A stretch of 64,000 bases of DNA from contig NC_070570.1 of the NCBI RefSeq assembly GCF_026914185.1, positions 1,736,001 through 1,800,000 of the forward strand, in the 5' to 3' direction. This document shows positions 30,177-41,890 of the stretch, in pieces. Made by a program: the position numbers and the translations under genes. Positions within the stretch are counted from its first letter, which is position 1. The number at the start of each line of letters is the position of its first letter. The notes below the pieces were generated by a model, which saw only the letters and a program-made list of their open reading frames with translations, was not told the origin of the DNA and made no database searches. This DNA is from Puccinia triticina (lineage: Eukaryota > Basidiomycota > Pucciniomycetes > Pucciniales > Pucciniaceae).

Positions 30177-33100
30177 ATGGACCAAGAATTCGAGAAACTA
30201 GAGATACTCTCGCTTGTCAACAGTATCACGAAGGAACTTCACAACCATGTCGGACTTCAGGACAGCACCCTCGCAGAATATTTGATCTCACTCCATGAAG
30301 AATCGACCTCATTCGAAAATTTCAAACTCAAACTCCAAGAGATCGGCGCCGAGTTCCCAGAAAGCTTCATCACCAACATGGATCGACTCGTGACCAGCCT
30401 ACATCCCAAGTACAAGAAGAAGAAGCTGCCAGCTGAAGGCAAGGGGAAAGAGAAAGACATCGATCCAGCGGAAGACGAGGAAGAACTCGAACGGAAAAAA
30501 CGGCGAGCTCAGGCCTTATTCCCTGCACTGGCGCTTCCGGATCGCTCCTGGGAACCAAGTTTCGTGCCCGATCCAAAGGACGCAACAGCCAAGAATACTT
30601 CAACTGCAGATCAGCTACTAGAAGAACTCGAACATGTTGGCAGACGGCATAGAGAACTACAAGCGGTCCGCGAAGAAGAGCAAGAAGATGACGCCAGCTC
30701 AGATTACAATCGTCCCACAAAGATGCCCAGACGAGACCGATCAGCAAGTCGTGAAAGAGGAAGGCGCTCCCCGGAGCCTAGATCCGGACGTTTCAGAGAT
30801 GATTATTCGGGTGGCCGGTTTGATGACCGAGGACGACAGCGCGATAATGGCTACGGCAACAGAGCATCAAAAGCTCCAGATACTCGTCCGGTTCTATACA
30901 AGATTTACGACGGGACTGTGGCCTCGATCAAAGATTTCGGATGCTTTGTCACCTTAAAAGGTGTCGCCGGAAAGGCTGAAGGGCTAGTACACGTCAATGC
31001 TATTGCAGCTGGGAGAGTCAATCATCCTTCCGATCTGGTGTCCAGAGGGCAACCCGTCAAAGTCAAGGTGGTTTCGATTGCGGGCGAGCGGATCGGAATC
31101 TCAATGAAAGATGTTGATCAAAACACGGGAGCAGATCTAACCCCGCATTTAAGAATCAAGTCCGATGCTGAGATGGCCGAGGAGGAAGCTCAATATGCGG
31201 CTCGACACGTCAACCACAGCGTGGGTGCCGGTTTTGCAGACGATAACCGCTCTTCCAGTGCTCGTCGTCTCACCTCACCCGAGCGATGGGAGATCAAACA
31301 ACTGATTGCTTCAGGGGCGGCCAGCGCCGCAGATTATCCAAACCTCGACGACGATCTCACCACTCCAGGAAGCACGAACGGGATGGCAGCAGCGGCGACG
31401 GCAGAGGAGGAACTGGATATCGAGATGAGAGAGGATGAGGCCCCGTTCCTGAAAGGTGCTCATCGCCGAGTGCTCGACCTGAGTCCTGTCAAAATCGTCA
31501 AGGCTCCCGATGGTACACTCAACAGGGCTGCGTTGGCTGGTGCTGGTTTGGCCAAGGAACGGCGAGAGCTGCGTCAACAGGAAGCAAACGAGCGGGCGGA
31601 TGCAGAAACTCAAGATACTAGCACGGCATGGCTCGATCCAGTGGCCAAACCCCACGAGCGACTCTTCGCCCAAGATGCTAGGGATAATACTATGGGCAAG
31701 AAGCAAGAAGAGTCTGGCTGGAAGCAAGCTACGTTCAACCAAGCCACAACCTATGGGAAGATCACCTCTCTGAGTATTACGGAACAGCGGGCCAGTTTGC
31801 CTATTTACAAACTGCGAGACGCGCTGGTCAAGGCCGTCAAGGAAAACCAAATTCTTGTCGTCGTTGGAGATACCGGGTCGGGCAAGACCACACAAATGAC
31901 ACAGTATCTGGCGGAAGAAGGCCTAGCAGATGAGAAGAAGATTGCCTGCACCCAACCCCGTCGTGTGGCAGCGATGTCGGTAGCTAAAAGAGTGGCTGAA
32001 GAAGTGGGGTGTAGGTTAGGTCAAGACGTAGGTTACACGATTCGGTTCGAGGATTGTACAAGTTCAGAAACGAAAATCAAGTACATGACCGATGGAATGC
32101 TCCAAAGAGAAGCTCTGGTCGATCCCAATCTATCAGCCTATTCGGTCATCATGTTGGACGAGGCACACGAAAGGACGATTGCCACAGATGTGCTCTTTGG
32201 GCTTCTAAAAAGTGAGTCTTAATCGGAATTAGACTAATTTCACAAATTTATGTATAGCTGAACAAGAGCTCATTTCCATCAGAATCCATCATGCGTCGAC
32301 CCGATCTCAAGTTGATCGTTACTTCAGCTACACTGGACGCCGAAAAGTTTTCGAAATACTTTTACTCCTGTCCGATTTTCACCATCCCCGGTAGGACGTA
32401 TCCGGTCGAAGTGCTCTACACCAAAGAACCCGAAAGCGATTATCTTGATGCTGCCCTGATTACGATCATGCAAATCCATATCTCTGAGCCACCGGGAGAC
32501 ATACTCCTGTTCTTGACTGGACAGGAAGAAATCGATACTTCTGCTGAGATATTGTATGAGCGGATGAAGGCTCTGGGATCACATGTACCAGAATTGATCG
32601 TCTTGCCAGTCTATTCCGCGCTGCCTTCGGAGATGCAATCCAAGATCTTCGATCCAGCCCCTCCCGGAGCCCGAAAAGTGATCCTAGCCACGAACATCGC
32701 CGAAACATCGATCACGATCGACGGGATCTACTACGTCGTTGACCCTGGGTTTGTGAAGCAAAAGGCATGGGACCCTCGACTGGGAATGGATTCTTTGGTC
32801 GTCACTCCGATCTCTCAAGCTCAAGCCAGACAACGTTCTGGTCGTGCTGGTCGGACCGGGCCGGGAAAATGTTACCGACTGTATACCGAAGCCGCCTATC
32901 GAAACGAAATGTTGCCGACTTCGATCCCCGATATCCAGCGTCAAAACTTGGCTCACACCATCTTGATGTTGAAAGCCATGGGCATCAATGATCTGTTGAA
33001 CTTTGATTTCATGGACCCTCCTCCGCAACAAACCATGATCACTGCCTTGGAAAACCTGTATGCGCTCTCTGCTCTGGATGACGAGGGTTTGTTGACGCGC

Positions 33101-34185
33101 TTGGGCCGGAAGATGGCCGATTGTAAGCTCCCAGTTGACTTATCTTCCAAAGGCTTGCTTTCCTAAGATGGACTGACTGCCAAACATCGCGATCCAAAAA
33201 AAAAAACAGTTCCGATGGACCCCGAGTTATCAAAAATGTTGATTGCATCAGTTGACTTGGGCTGCTCGGAGGAAGTCTTGACGATTGTGGCGATGATCAG
33301 TGGTGCGACAAATGTGTTTTATCGTCCCAAGGAGAAACAGGCGCAAGCGGATGCCAAGAAGGCCAAGTTCCATCAACCAGAGGGTGATCACCTGACACTC
33401 CTGGCAGTATATGACGGCTGGAAAAACAACAAATTCAGTAATCCTTGGTGCCACGAAAACTGTAAGTCTATCTCCGTTATTTAGCTGCAAAGGCATCTCC
33501 CGCTAAGCCGTCGGATTATCCAGACATTCAGTCTCGGGCCATGAGAAGAGCGCAAGATGTACGGAAGCAATTGCTGGGTATTATGGACCGATATAAACAT
33601 GATATCGTGTCCTGTGGAACAAATTATGATCGGGTCCGTCGCGCCATCTGCTCAGGTTACTTCAGACATGCTGCCAAGAAAGATCCCCAGGAGGGATACA
33701 AGACGTTGGTTGAAGGAACTCCGGTGTTCATTCATCCCTCTTCTGCGCTCTTCAATCGCGCCCCCGAATGGTCAGTCCACTCTCATAGATGCAACCATCC
33801 CAGAACACCCTCACTCACTTTATCTCTTCTTATCCGTGTGTACAGGATCATCTATCATGAATTGGTCTTGACTACTAAGGAATATTGTCGTGATGTCACC
33901 GCTATCGAGCCGAAATGGCTCACCGAAGTCGCCCCGACTTTCTTCAAAGTGGCCGATGCCAAAACCATGTCGAAACGCAAACGGAACGAAAGAGTCCAAC
34001 CCCTGTTCGACCGATTCGCCAAGGTCATTACCCTCTTCTCTCATCATACTCTCCTTTCCTCTCGTTTTTGGGGGCTAACATAATTTATCCTATTTTGGTC
34101 GTTGCGTGTGGTTTTACAGAGCGAAAACGAATGGCGTATTTCGAAAGTCAAACGCAGTACTCGGACCAGTCAAACGTTTGGTTAA
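30177..34185 (+). CDS. PRP22: Pre-mRNA-splicing DEAH-box helicase Prp22 (DHX8)
   Basis: Prp22 is the spliceosomal RNA helicase that releases mature mRNA after the second splicing step. Exons 30177-32211, 32283-33122, 33210-33461, 33524-33770, 33846-34023 and 34120-34185 sum to 3618 nt (1205 aa), close to human DHX8 (about 1220). The N-terminus matches the DHX8 helical region ([15 protein letters not shown]), followed by an RS/RG-rich stretch at about 180-230 and an S1 RNA-binding domain at about 239-314. The helicase has GDTGSGKT (564-571), [12 protein letters not shown] (661-664), [22 protein letters not shown] and [12 protein letters not shown]. The C-terminal part has [32 protein letters not shown] and [13 protein letters not shown], ending [10 protein letters not shown]. 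Every junction is GT/AG and in phase. The Copia LTR ends 195 bp before the start. Confidence 0.96.
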
Positions 34186-35104
34186 CCATTATGCTCATCA
34201 TCCTATAACAATCAACAGCCCCGATCAAGCAGAGAAAACGAAATCTGGTTTGCTTCTCCCCTCCCAGCAGAGAGAAAAAAAAGACGAAAACAATCTCTCA
34301 AGAATGGGTGTATATATCTATATGTGCAAGTATTATGTGTATGTTCTCAATGGTCGTGGTTTTAGTTGAAATTCATTTCCTTCTTCTTCTTCATGATACA
34401 TCGTCTATTGTGTTTCTCAAAAACCTCGCACCGTTTTTCTTCTTTCAACTGCGCATTGAAACCAAAGAATGCAAGTTTAAAACATCCTTCTTGGGTGTAA
34501 CAAGAAATCCTTTTTTTGCACCTGTGTGCGAGATTTTCGTTACTTGCTTTTCTTATTGTGATCCTGCATGCAGAAGCAGAAGGGCAAGTTGCAAAGAATT
34601 GAGTCATCAGTTGACTTGCAGGATACTACTACATATAGGCCAGTTGGCTCCTGTCCTTTCAGAAAGACAGTGGCTAGACAGACTGCAACATGCGGTTTGG
34701 GCTACACATCTGTGAAGAGCACAGTGGAGAGAAAGAGGCGCCGGGCAGTGGCACTGTACCCTTGAAAGTAAAATAAAGACAGACTTGATGGAATTACTCA
34801 CTCCTCTCCTTTTTTTTAAGGAGGAATTTGAGTGATTTGTTGGTTGGATTACACATTAGAAGAACCCAGATAATCATACTTTTGCGCGCTTCCTCGGAGC
34901 CTGGCGCGTTCTCCCCGACTGCGTAAGGTTTACAAATACATTCCCTTCTCATGTGCCGAAATTATTATGTACCCATTCGCATTCCCCTGATACTTCAAGG
35001 GCCCTGTGACAAAATCAGCTGGAATACCGAGTCGGACATGCCTGAAGAAGGTAAGTTTGCTTGATCGGACCATCTAATCCCGACTTCTGCAAAAACCCAG
35101 CTGA
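34186..35104. other. PRP22 3' region and spacer before the duplicated segment
   Basis: The PRP22 3' UTR probably extends to about 34470, since this much is copied downstream. The sequence at 34540-34900 is unlike the surrounding UTR and is not recognised. Confidence 0.45.
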
Positions 35105-35640
35105 CTCAGTCAGCACACTCCACGAAGTCGCCCCGACTGTCAACGAAGTGGCCGATGCCCAAACCATGCCGAAACGCAAGCGGAAAGAGAAAGTTCAACC
35201 CCCGTTCGACCGATTTGTCAAGGTCATTCTCCTCTCAAATAATCCTCTCATGTTGTGGATTACATTATTCATTTTCTTTTGGCCGTTGTGTGTGGTCGTT
35301 TAGAACGAGAACGAGTGGCGTATTGCGAAAGCCAAACGCAATGCTCGTATGAATCGAAATTGTGCTAAATCATCGTCGTCATCCAAAAACGACAGTAACC
35401 AAGCCCAATCAACCAAATAAGAAGGGAACAATTCTGTTTTTTTTTCTCCCCCCAGCAGAAAAAAAAAGAATCCAATCTCTCAAGAATGGGTTTACTTATC
35501 TACATGTGCAAGTATTATCTGTATGTTCTCAAAGATCGTGGTTTTAGATGAAACTCATTACCTTCTTCATGATACATTGTCTAAACGCCTTGAGCCGTTT
35601 TTTAATCCAATGACGCATTTAAACCAGAAAAGAAAGAATA
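35105..35640 (+). pseudogene. Partial tandem duplicate of the PRP22 3' end
   Basis: This segment matches PRP22 from about 33905 to 34470: the end of exon 5 (EVAPT, EVADAQTMPKRKRKEKVQP), the following intron, exon 6 (NENEWRIAKAKRNAR) and the 3' UTR. It lacks everything upstream, so it cannot make a helicase. Where it differs from PRP22, the final exon reads on as KSSSSSK-type sequence rather than stopping after [11 protein letters not shown]. The intron borders are still recognisable. Divergence in the third intron and UTR suggests an old duplication. Confidence 0.85.
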
Positions 35641-36664
35641 GCTAACAAATAAATCTAAACCAAATTGAGGACTTGCAGTTACAATACCAGGATTTCCTGG
35701 CTGTTCATAATGCCGGCCAGCGGGTGCCAGTGGCCATCTCTAGTTATGGGTGAGGAGTTTGCATATTGGACTGCTGGTATTTCTAGCATTCACTTTGTGG
35801 AAATCTAACTTAGATGTCATCATGCATTAACTCTAACAGCTATTTGGCTGGGTGAGGAAAATCCTCATTGTGAAAATCCAAGACCCCCCTGCCATCCTTT
35901 TTGGAAACTGTTGTACTATGACAACAGAGAACTACTTAAACCATAATAAACTGTCACACTTGTGACTTGTGACAGTTACAATACGACTTGAGAAGAGAAA
36001 CTGCATCTCTCAAAGACAGGGGAATATTGAGAAGCTGCAAGTCTCAAATAATCTGTTTTTGGATGAAACTTTCTAGAAGCCACATGTCTTATTAACTATG
36101 ATATTTCTGATGATGATAGTGATGTGGATTTGTGATAAGGGATAAGAAAATAATGAGACTGAGAGAGGGACTTAGAAACCTAACACTCTTTGAATAGTCT
36201 CAGGGTTGCCTTTGTCTCCTATTCAAATACAACAAAATAACACATCATTGAAAACAATATGCACTGTCACAAGATCCCATGGACAGACGTTGGGGTTTGT
36301 TTTTCAAAAAGCTACCACTTTAGGCATTATCATGAGATCTCTTGTGATTCTTTTTTTATATTGGTGTCTTCTGGATAAAAATCTTGATTTATGTTGTCCT
36401 CACAAGGAAAAGAAAAACCCTTTTCTCCAACCACTGCTATAATTTACATTGAAACTGAAAGTGTGGATTTAATTTTTCACTCATTCTTTCTGAATTTTTG
36501 TTGTTGGTTATCTTTATCCTTTTCATTGCCTTTATATGTGCTTTTATCAATAGAAATCACCAAAACAAGATAATTCCAGCCAAATTGCTTGGTCTAGGTG
36601 TGTGGCACCAATCTTGTCATACTAAACCTCTCTAATCTTTCTACACTCCTCTAATCTTCCTCAC
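35641..36664. other. Unassigned AT-rich sequence
   Basis: GTGCCAGTGGCCATCTCT near 35727-35744 resembles the terminus of the repeat at 6065-6430 and is probably a solo end. Otherwise nothing is recognised. Confidence 0.4.
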
Positions 36665-36905
36665 CAGGGGAGACTTTGACGCACTCTCCAGAGAGTGCCA
36701 GAGTCTCATTTTATGTTGTTCTGGGGCTGATGTGAGTCAGATGTGGATTAGGAAATGATTGATAAATTCTTCAGAAGTCAATGGGAAGTGTGTCAGAAGT
36801 GATGCCAAATTGTCACAGGACCTTGTGCAATGTTGTATAGAACCATTTAATTTTCTAATGATACACCGGGGGGAATGTGTGGCACTCTCTAGAGAGTGCC
36901 AAGTC
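36665..36905. repeat. Dispersed repeat, family with CACTCTCCAGAGAGTG ends, short copy
   Basis: It opens TCACCAGGGGAGACTTTGAC then GCACTCTCCAGAGAGTGCC, matching 22498, and shares about 170 bp with that copy. It closes with CACCGGGGGGAATGTGTGGC then ACTCTCTAGAGAGTGCC, a second terminus of the family in direct orientation. It may be two truncated elements joined. Confidence 0.6.
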
Positions 36906-36989
36906 CTATGTTTTTTTGGGAAAGCTGATTGATTTCAACTGTGTGAGCATGTGTGATGCTGGCTTCAAATATGTTGAACTTATGTTCAA

Positions 36990-38260
36990 TTAAGGCTGAT
37001 CATAGATCCACTCCATGGTGTACACACTGGCAATTCAGTGGAGGGACCTCCACTTGATGCTTGGTAAACTTTTGGATTCTACACTTACTGGTGTGTATCA
37101 CTGCAACGGTGGGCCGATGTGTTACGTTACGATATTTAGGCCTAAACGTGTAACGCATTGACCGTTATTTTTAAGAAAAAGGTGTTAATTTTATCAAAAA
37201 AATATCAAATTTTCAATACTTTATGATAAATTACAATACGTTTTTGGCTGTATCTATGAAAAATGGCCAATATTTGCTGTTATTTAGGGTATTTTTGCAT
37301 ATTTTTGCACCCGTGGGTGTTATAGTTAACTTATTTTATACACTCGATAATCTTAATTTTCTGTATTGTAACTTATTTTTCAATACTTTACAATACTTTA
37401 CAGTTACGGTTAACTGTAACGGCCCACTGTTGGTATCAGCCATCAAGCCCTCCACTCAATGATTGGTTTGTACAGCCATTGAGTGGAGATACCCTCCACT
37501 TTATGACTGTTGGACAACCATTTAGTGGAGGGTGTGTCCACTCAATTAACATATGCACATTGCCAGCTACATGTCAAGTGAAGACATCCTCCACTTGATG
37601 AACAGTGGTGAATGCCATTGAGTGGAGGTATTCTCCACTCAATTACTGGTGTGTACCAGACATTGAGTGGAGGGGTTCTCCACTAGGTGATTGGTGTCTA
37701 CCAGCCATTGACTGGAGACACCCTCCAATTGATGACAGGTCAATGGGCTGGGAATAACCAGCCTGAATGACCAGCACTAAATGGGAGTCATTCTGCCTTA
37801 CCTTTCCATGTTTGACAGAGGGGTAAGTACTGTACATTGCGCTGGGAGAGTCCCAGCTCAATGAGCAGTACATACCATCCATCCAGCTGCGCTTTTCCGA
37901 GCTAGGTGGCCAGTATACATGCCTACCATGCTTGGAAAGGTTGGCTTGATGACCAGAATGTGCTGGTCATTGGGCTAGGGCTTCCCTGGCTTGATGACCA
38001 GGTGCTGGCCATTGCCTTTGAGTTCGGAGACGCCGCAGATTGATGACTGGGGCATTATAGCCATCAAGTGCGGCCTCTCCCCACCTGATGACCAGTTTGT
38101 GCTGGCAATAAATTTTGAGGAGGCCTAGATCAATGACCAGAACATACTGGTCATTGATCTTGGGATTTCCAAGCTCTGTAGGCAGCACATACTGGTCATT
38201 GGGGCTGGGCAGGCCAGGCTCAATGACCAGTATGTGTTTTACTGTTGAGGGTGGGGGCTT
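36990..38260. repeat. Degenerate array of dyad units CCACTCAAT...ATTGAGTGG
   Basis: Units of roughly 40-50 bp have the form CCACTCAAT, a short TGGTGTGTACCA-like core, then ATTGAGTGG. Toward 37900-38240 they drift into GATGACCAG...CTGGTCATTG units. Because each unit is nearly self-complementary, frames appear on both strands and are not genes. A 332-bp inverted-repeat element (37101-37432) interrupts the array. Confidence 0.75.
37101..37432. mobile_element. Inverted-repeat MITE inserted in the dyad array
   Basis: The left end CAACGGTGGGCCG (37104) faces CGGCCCACTGTTG (37420-37432), with TTACG/GTAAC words inside. GTATCA borders both sides (37095-37100, 37433-37438), and the array unit itself contains TGTGTATCAGCC, consistent with an insertion there. 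Three extra bases on the left leave the exact duplication length unsure. The interior is AT-rich and non-coding. The TTACG words recall the repeat at 1-300. Confidence 0.7.
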
Positions 38261-39963
38261 TCCCAGCTGAATGATAGCAAGAAGGGCTTGGCAAGTCTGG
38301 GTACATCGGCACCTTGCAAATGTCCTCCCTGATGTTTGGCTGAAAATGACGGTGGACATTGCAAAAAAAAGCAACACTCCCCAGGGGCACATAGGGATGC
38401 AGAGCTAATCTCTGTCGTCCCTCTGCAGCTGCTGTTGACTTATGTCCACCTTGAAACTCCCTGGTTTTTTTTGTGCTTTTCAACACATATCACCAGGAAA
38501 AAAACATTGTTCCCTTGACAGCAAGTGAAATTTGAACAGCTACAGCCGTCTATCTATCATCTATCCACAGCTACCACATCACGGTGTGAATACTAAAACT
38601 GAGTATACATTTATCTGCCTTGCACAGCCAGAAGCTGCTGGTGTAGCTCATTCCAACTTGTGTGTGCGCAGCTTCTGATGTGCAGCTGCTCAGGTAAGCA
38701 ACACCTGAGCTTATTGACCTTCTTAAACCTTCTTTTCCTTTGATACATACTCAATGGCCGGTACCTACCGGTTATTGAGCGGAAAATACTTCACGCAACG
38801 ACTAGCTTATGTAGCGCAATCCCCTTGTTACAGGGGCTGGGGGACACCACGCACCAAAGGCGCCTCGCGAAGCAAGCCTCAGGGGCCCTTCGCACCAGCC
38901 CAGGCTACACCAGGGCCCCCTGAAGCCAGGGCTTGCATATGCTAGAAATCAAGTCATTTTGAGAATGAGTGGCTGCTTTGAGTGTGGTAGGGCTGGAGGA
39001 TGGTTCAGCTGCCCCCTTGTGCCGTGATTCTCACAAACGCTGTTGGTCGGAATTTTGGTGGTTTTTCCGTCTGTCTCTGCTTCAGGCGCAATTGCATGGT
39101 TATTGAGGAGCAATAGGCCAAGCTCCTGCTCCCAAAATCCTCCTCCTTTGTCCGTTCAGCTACCAAGATCGAGGCTCTCAGCCAATCCGGCTGCTCCGTC
39201 GGCCAAAGGCTCTCTGAGCTGACTGGTCGAATAAGGAGGAGGGCGACTTGACTAACTTGGTTGTTGAGAGTCTGGGGAGGTAGCTTTCTGGACGGCCAGG
39301 TTGGTTTTGCGGAGGGCCTTGATCTCGTTAGACTCTTCTTCGTTACATCCCCCCGGCACTTGGTTGATTGAAAACATCCCATCCTCGCCCCAAATCCAAC
39401 TGCTGCCCACCTTTGAAAGACTCACGGACTCATGGATGGTGTGGGTTGACGACATCTGCCATTTTATTTGCGACTTGCGCAAAAGGTGGGCAGGCGAGGG
39501 GTTCCCCAAAGAGAGTCCGCGCTCAGAAGGCTGGGCAAATTGAGATGAGTCAAAGACTTTTCTGATTCTTCCATCACGGCGGATGGAGCTTGTTGTGGCT
39601 TCTGGGAAGAGAAAAGAGCCCAAGTGGCTTCAGACTCCCTAGTGCCGGTTGGGAGAGGTTGAGTCCCCGACCCACTGTATTGACTCTCATTTGAATCCCT
39701 CTCGCGTTGAGCCTCCCGGGAGGGAGCCTGGGAGGACTCCCTAGCGAGAGGCTCCCAAGGGGGAAGAGGTCTGCGTGTCGGAACCTCCCGGAGCAGACAA
39801 ATCACCTGAGGGTGTGAGGTCACAGGCGCTAGCCCACCCCGCTTGTGGGCGTGGGTTTTCTATCCCCCTTTTAGCTAAGGTATATACTATGAAGGGTGGG
39901 CGGGTGGTCGCGAAATAAGGGGATTTCCAGGATACACAAGAAGGGCAAAGGAAGGGATATGGA
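38261..39963. other. Unassigned; minus-strand open frames of unknown origin at 39005-39823
   Basis: Overlapping minus-strand frames (39005-39382, 39252-39623, 39464-39823) give serine-rich proteins with no domain I recognise. They could be fragments of one broken gene or element. GC content rises at 38800-39830. No termini or target duplications were found. Confidence 0.35.
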
Positions 39964-39966
39964 AAG

Positions 39967-40655
39967 CACTACCAAGATGGATGAATTTGCAATGTCGTAT
40001 ATTGATCAATATAGCGTATATTGATCAATATAGCGTATATTGATCAATTTATATTGATCAATTTTTTTTTATTATTCTTCTTGATACCTTTGTCTGTTTT
40101 CCATGTCTCCTTAATACCATTCTATAATCTCTCTCCTTCCCCTTGTGTTAGCTTCAAGCCACAGGAATCTTTTTTTTTGCCTGATAACATTCATAAATTT
40201 CTACATACACCACTCAATTCTTCCTGAAAAAAAGACATTGCAAGTTTTAGGATTAATCCAGCGTGGCTGAGGGGTCTCAATTTTTTTTTTTTTTTTTTTT
40301 TCACTTCAACAATTGATCTGTTATCAGAAGTCTGCAAATTGACTTTTTTTTCAAAAAAGGAAAAACATTGACCCCTGACCTCTCTCATGATACCATCCTG
40401 CACACATTTTTAATTTGGTTGGTTGAACTTGCTCAAGATATTGCATATCATACTTGAAGTGCTACAGGCATAGGAGGCCTTTTTGAAATGAGTTTACCAT
40501 GGGTTAGCATATTTTTGTCAGGTTCTTTTTTTTATCTACTTTTGTTATCAACCACAGATTAATGAGGAATATTTCCACATAAAATTTTGTTGGACAATTT
40601 TTCTGAATATAAAACCCAGAAATAATGTTTTTGGGGTCACATCCATTATGCAGCA
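39967..40655 (+). repeat. Left terminal inverted repeat of the CACTA element
   Basis: It matches 45965-46655 in inverse along nearly its full length, including four palindromic TATATTGATCAATATA-type words near 39999-40070, a T-rich tract near 40281 and CCATTATGCAGCAGC at the inner edge. Confidence 0.88.
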
Positions 40656-41890
40656 GCTGCAATCTGATCAGTTGCCAAATATCACTAATTTGGTAGTTTC
40701 TTGGTGTTTCTGCCACTATATCTCAACACAGGCTGGGGGTTCTTCCATGATATTGGTATCAAAATGTTCAGTAGCCCCCAAGGATCCATTGTGTACCTTA
40801 AATGACCACAAAACCCCCAAATGTGGTAGCTACAATCTCATCAGTTGCCAAATCTCACTAATTTGGTAGGTTCTTGGTGTTTCTGCCACTATATCTCAAC
40901 ACAACCTGGGGGTTCTTCCATGATATTGGTTTCAAAATGATCAATAGTCCCCAAGGATTTATTGTGTACCTTAAATTACCATGAAACTCCCTAATGTAGC
41001 CCTACGACCTGATCAGTTGCCAAATATCACTAATTTGGTAGTTTCTTGGTGTTTCTGCCACTATATCTCAAAGCAGCCTGGGAGTTCTTCCATGATATTG
41101 GTACCAAAATAATCAAATGCCCTCAAACATTCATTGAGTACCTTTGATGACCACAAAACCCCCAAATGTAGCAGCCACAATGTGATCAGTTACCAAATAT
41201 CACTAATTTGGTAGTTTCTTGGTGTTTCTGCCACTATATCTCAGCGCAGCGTGGGAGTTCTTCCATGATATTGGTACCAAAATAATCACATGCCCCTGAT
41301 GATTCATTGTGTACCTTGAATGAACACAAAACCCCCAAATGTAGCAGCCACAATGTGATCAGTTGCCAAATATCACTAATTTGGTAGTTTCTTGGTGTTT
41401 CTGCCACTATATCTCAGCACAGCGTGGGAGTTCTTCCATGATATTGGTACCATAATGATCGAAGTCCCCTGAGGATTCATTGTGTACCTTGAATGACCAC
41501 AATACCCCCAAATGTAGCAGCTAGGATGTGATCAGTTGCAAAATATCACTAATTTGGTAGTTTCTGGTGTTTCTGCCACTATATCTCAGCGCAGCGTGGG
41601 ATTTCTTCATGATATTGGTATCAAAATGATCAAATGCCCTCAAACATTCATTGAGTACCTTGGATGACCACAAAACCCCCAAATGTAGCAGCCACAATGT
41701 GATCAGTTGACAAATATCACTAATTTGGTAGTTTCTTGATGTTTCTGCCACTATATCTCAGCACAGTGTGGGAGTTCTTCCATGATATTCGTACCAAAAT
41801 CATCACATGCCCTCAAGCATTCATTGGGTACCTTGGATGACCACAAAACCCCCAAATGTAGCAGCCACAATGTGAATGGTTGCCAAATAT
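40655..41890 (+). repeat. Satellite block 1 in the CACTA element, seven units of 172-173 bp
   Basis: The word CCACTATATCTCA recurs at 40713, 40886, 41058, 41231, 41403, 41576 and 41748, so the period is 172-173 bp. Each unit also carries CCAAATATCACTAATTTGG (itself a short palindrome) and AAACCCCCAAATGTAGC. Open frames starting MAETSRNYQISDI are by-products of the unit and recur wherever a unit keeps frame. Confidence 0.92.

Noticed and set aside
39005..39823. A gene on the minus strand
   Set aside because: The three frames overlap without a consistent splice model and show no known domain; kept only as unassigned sequence.
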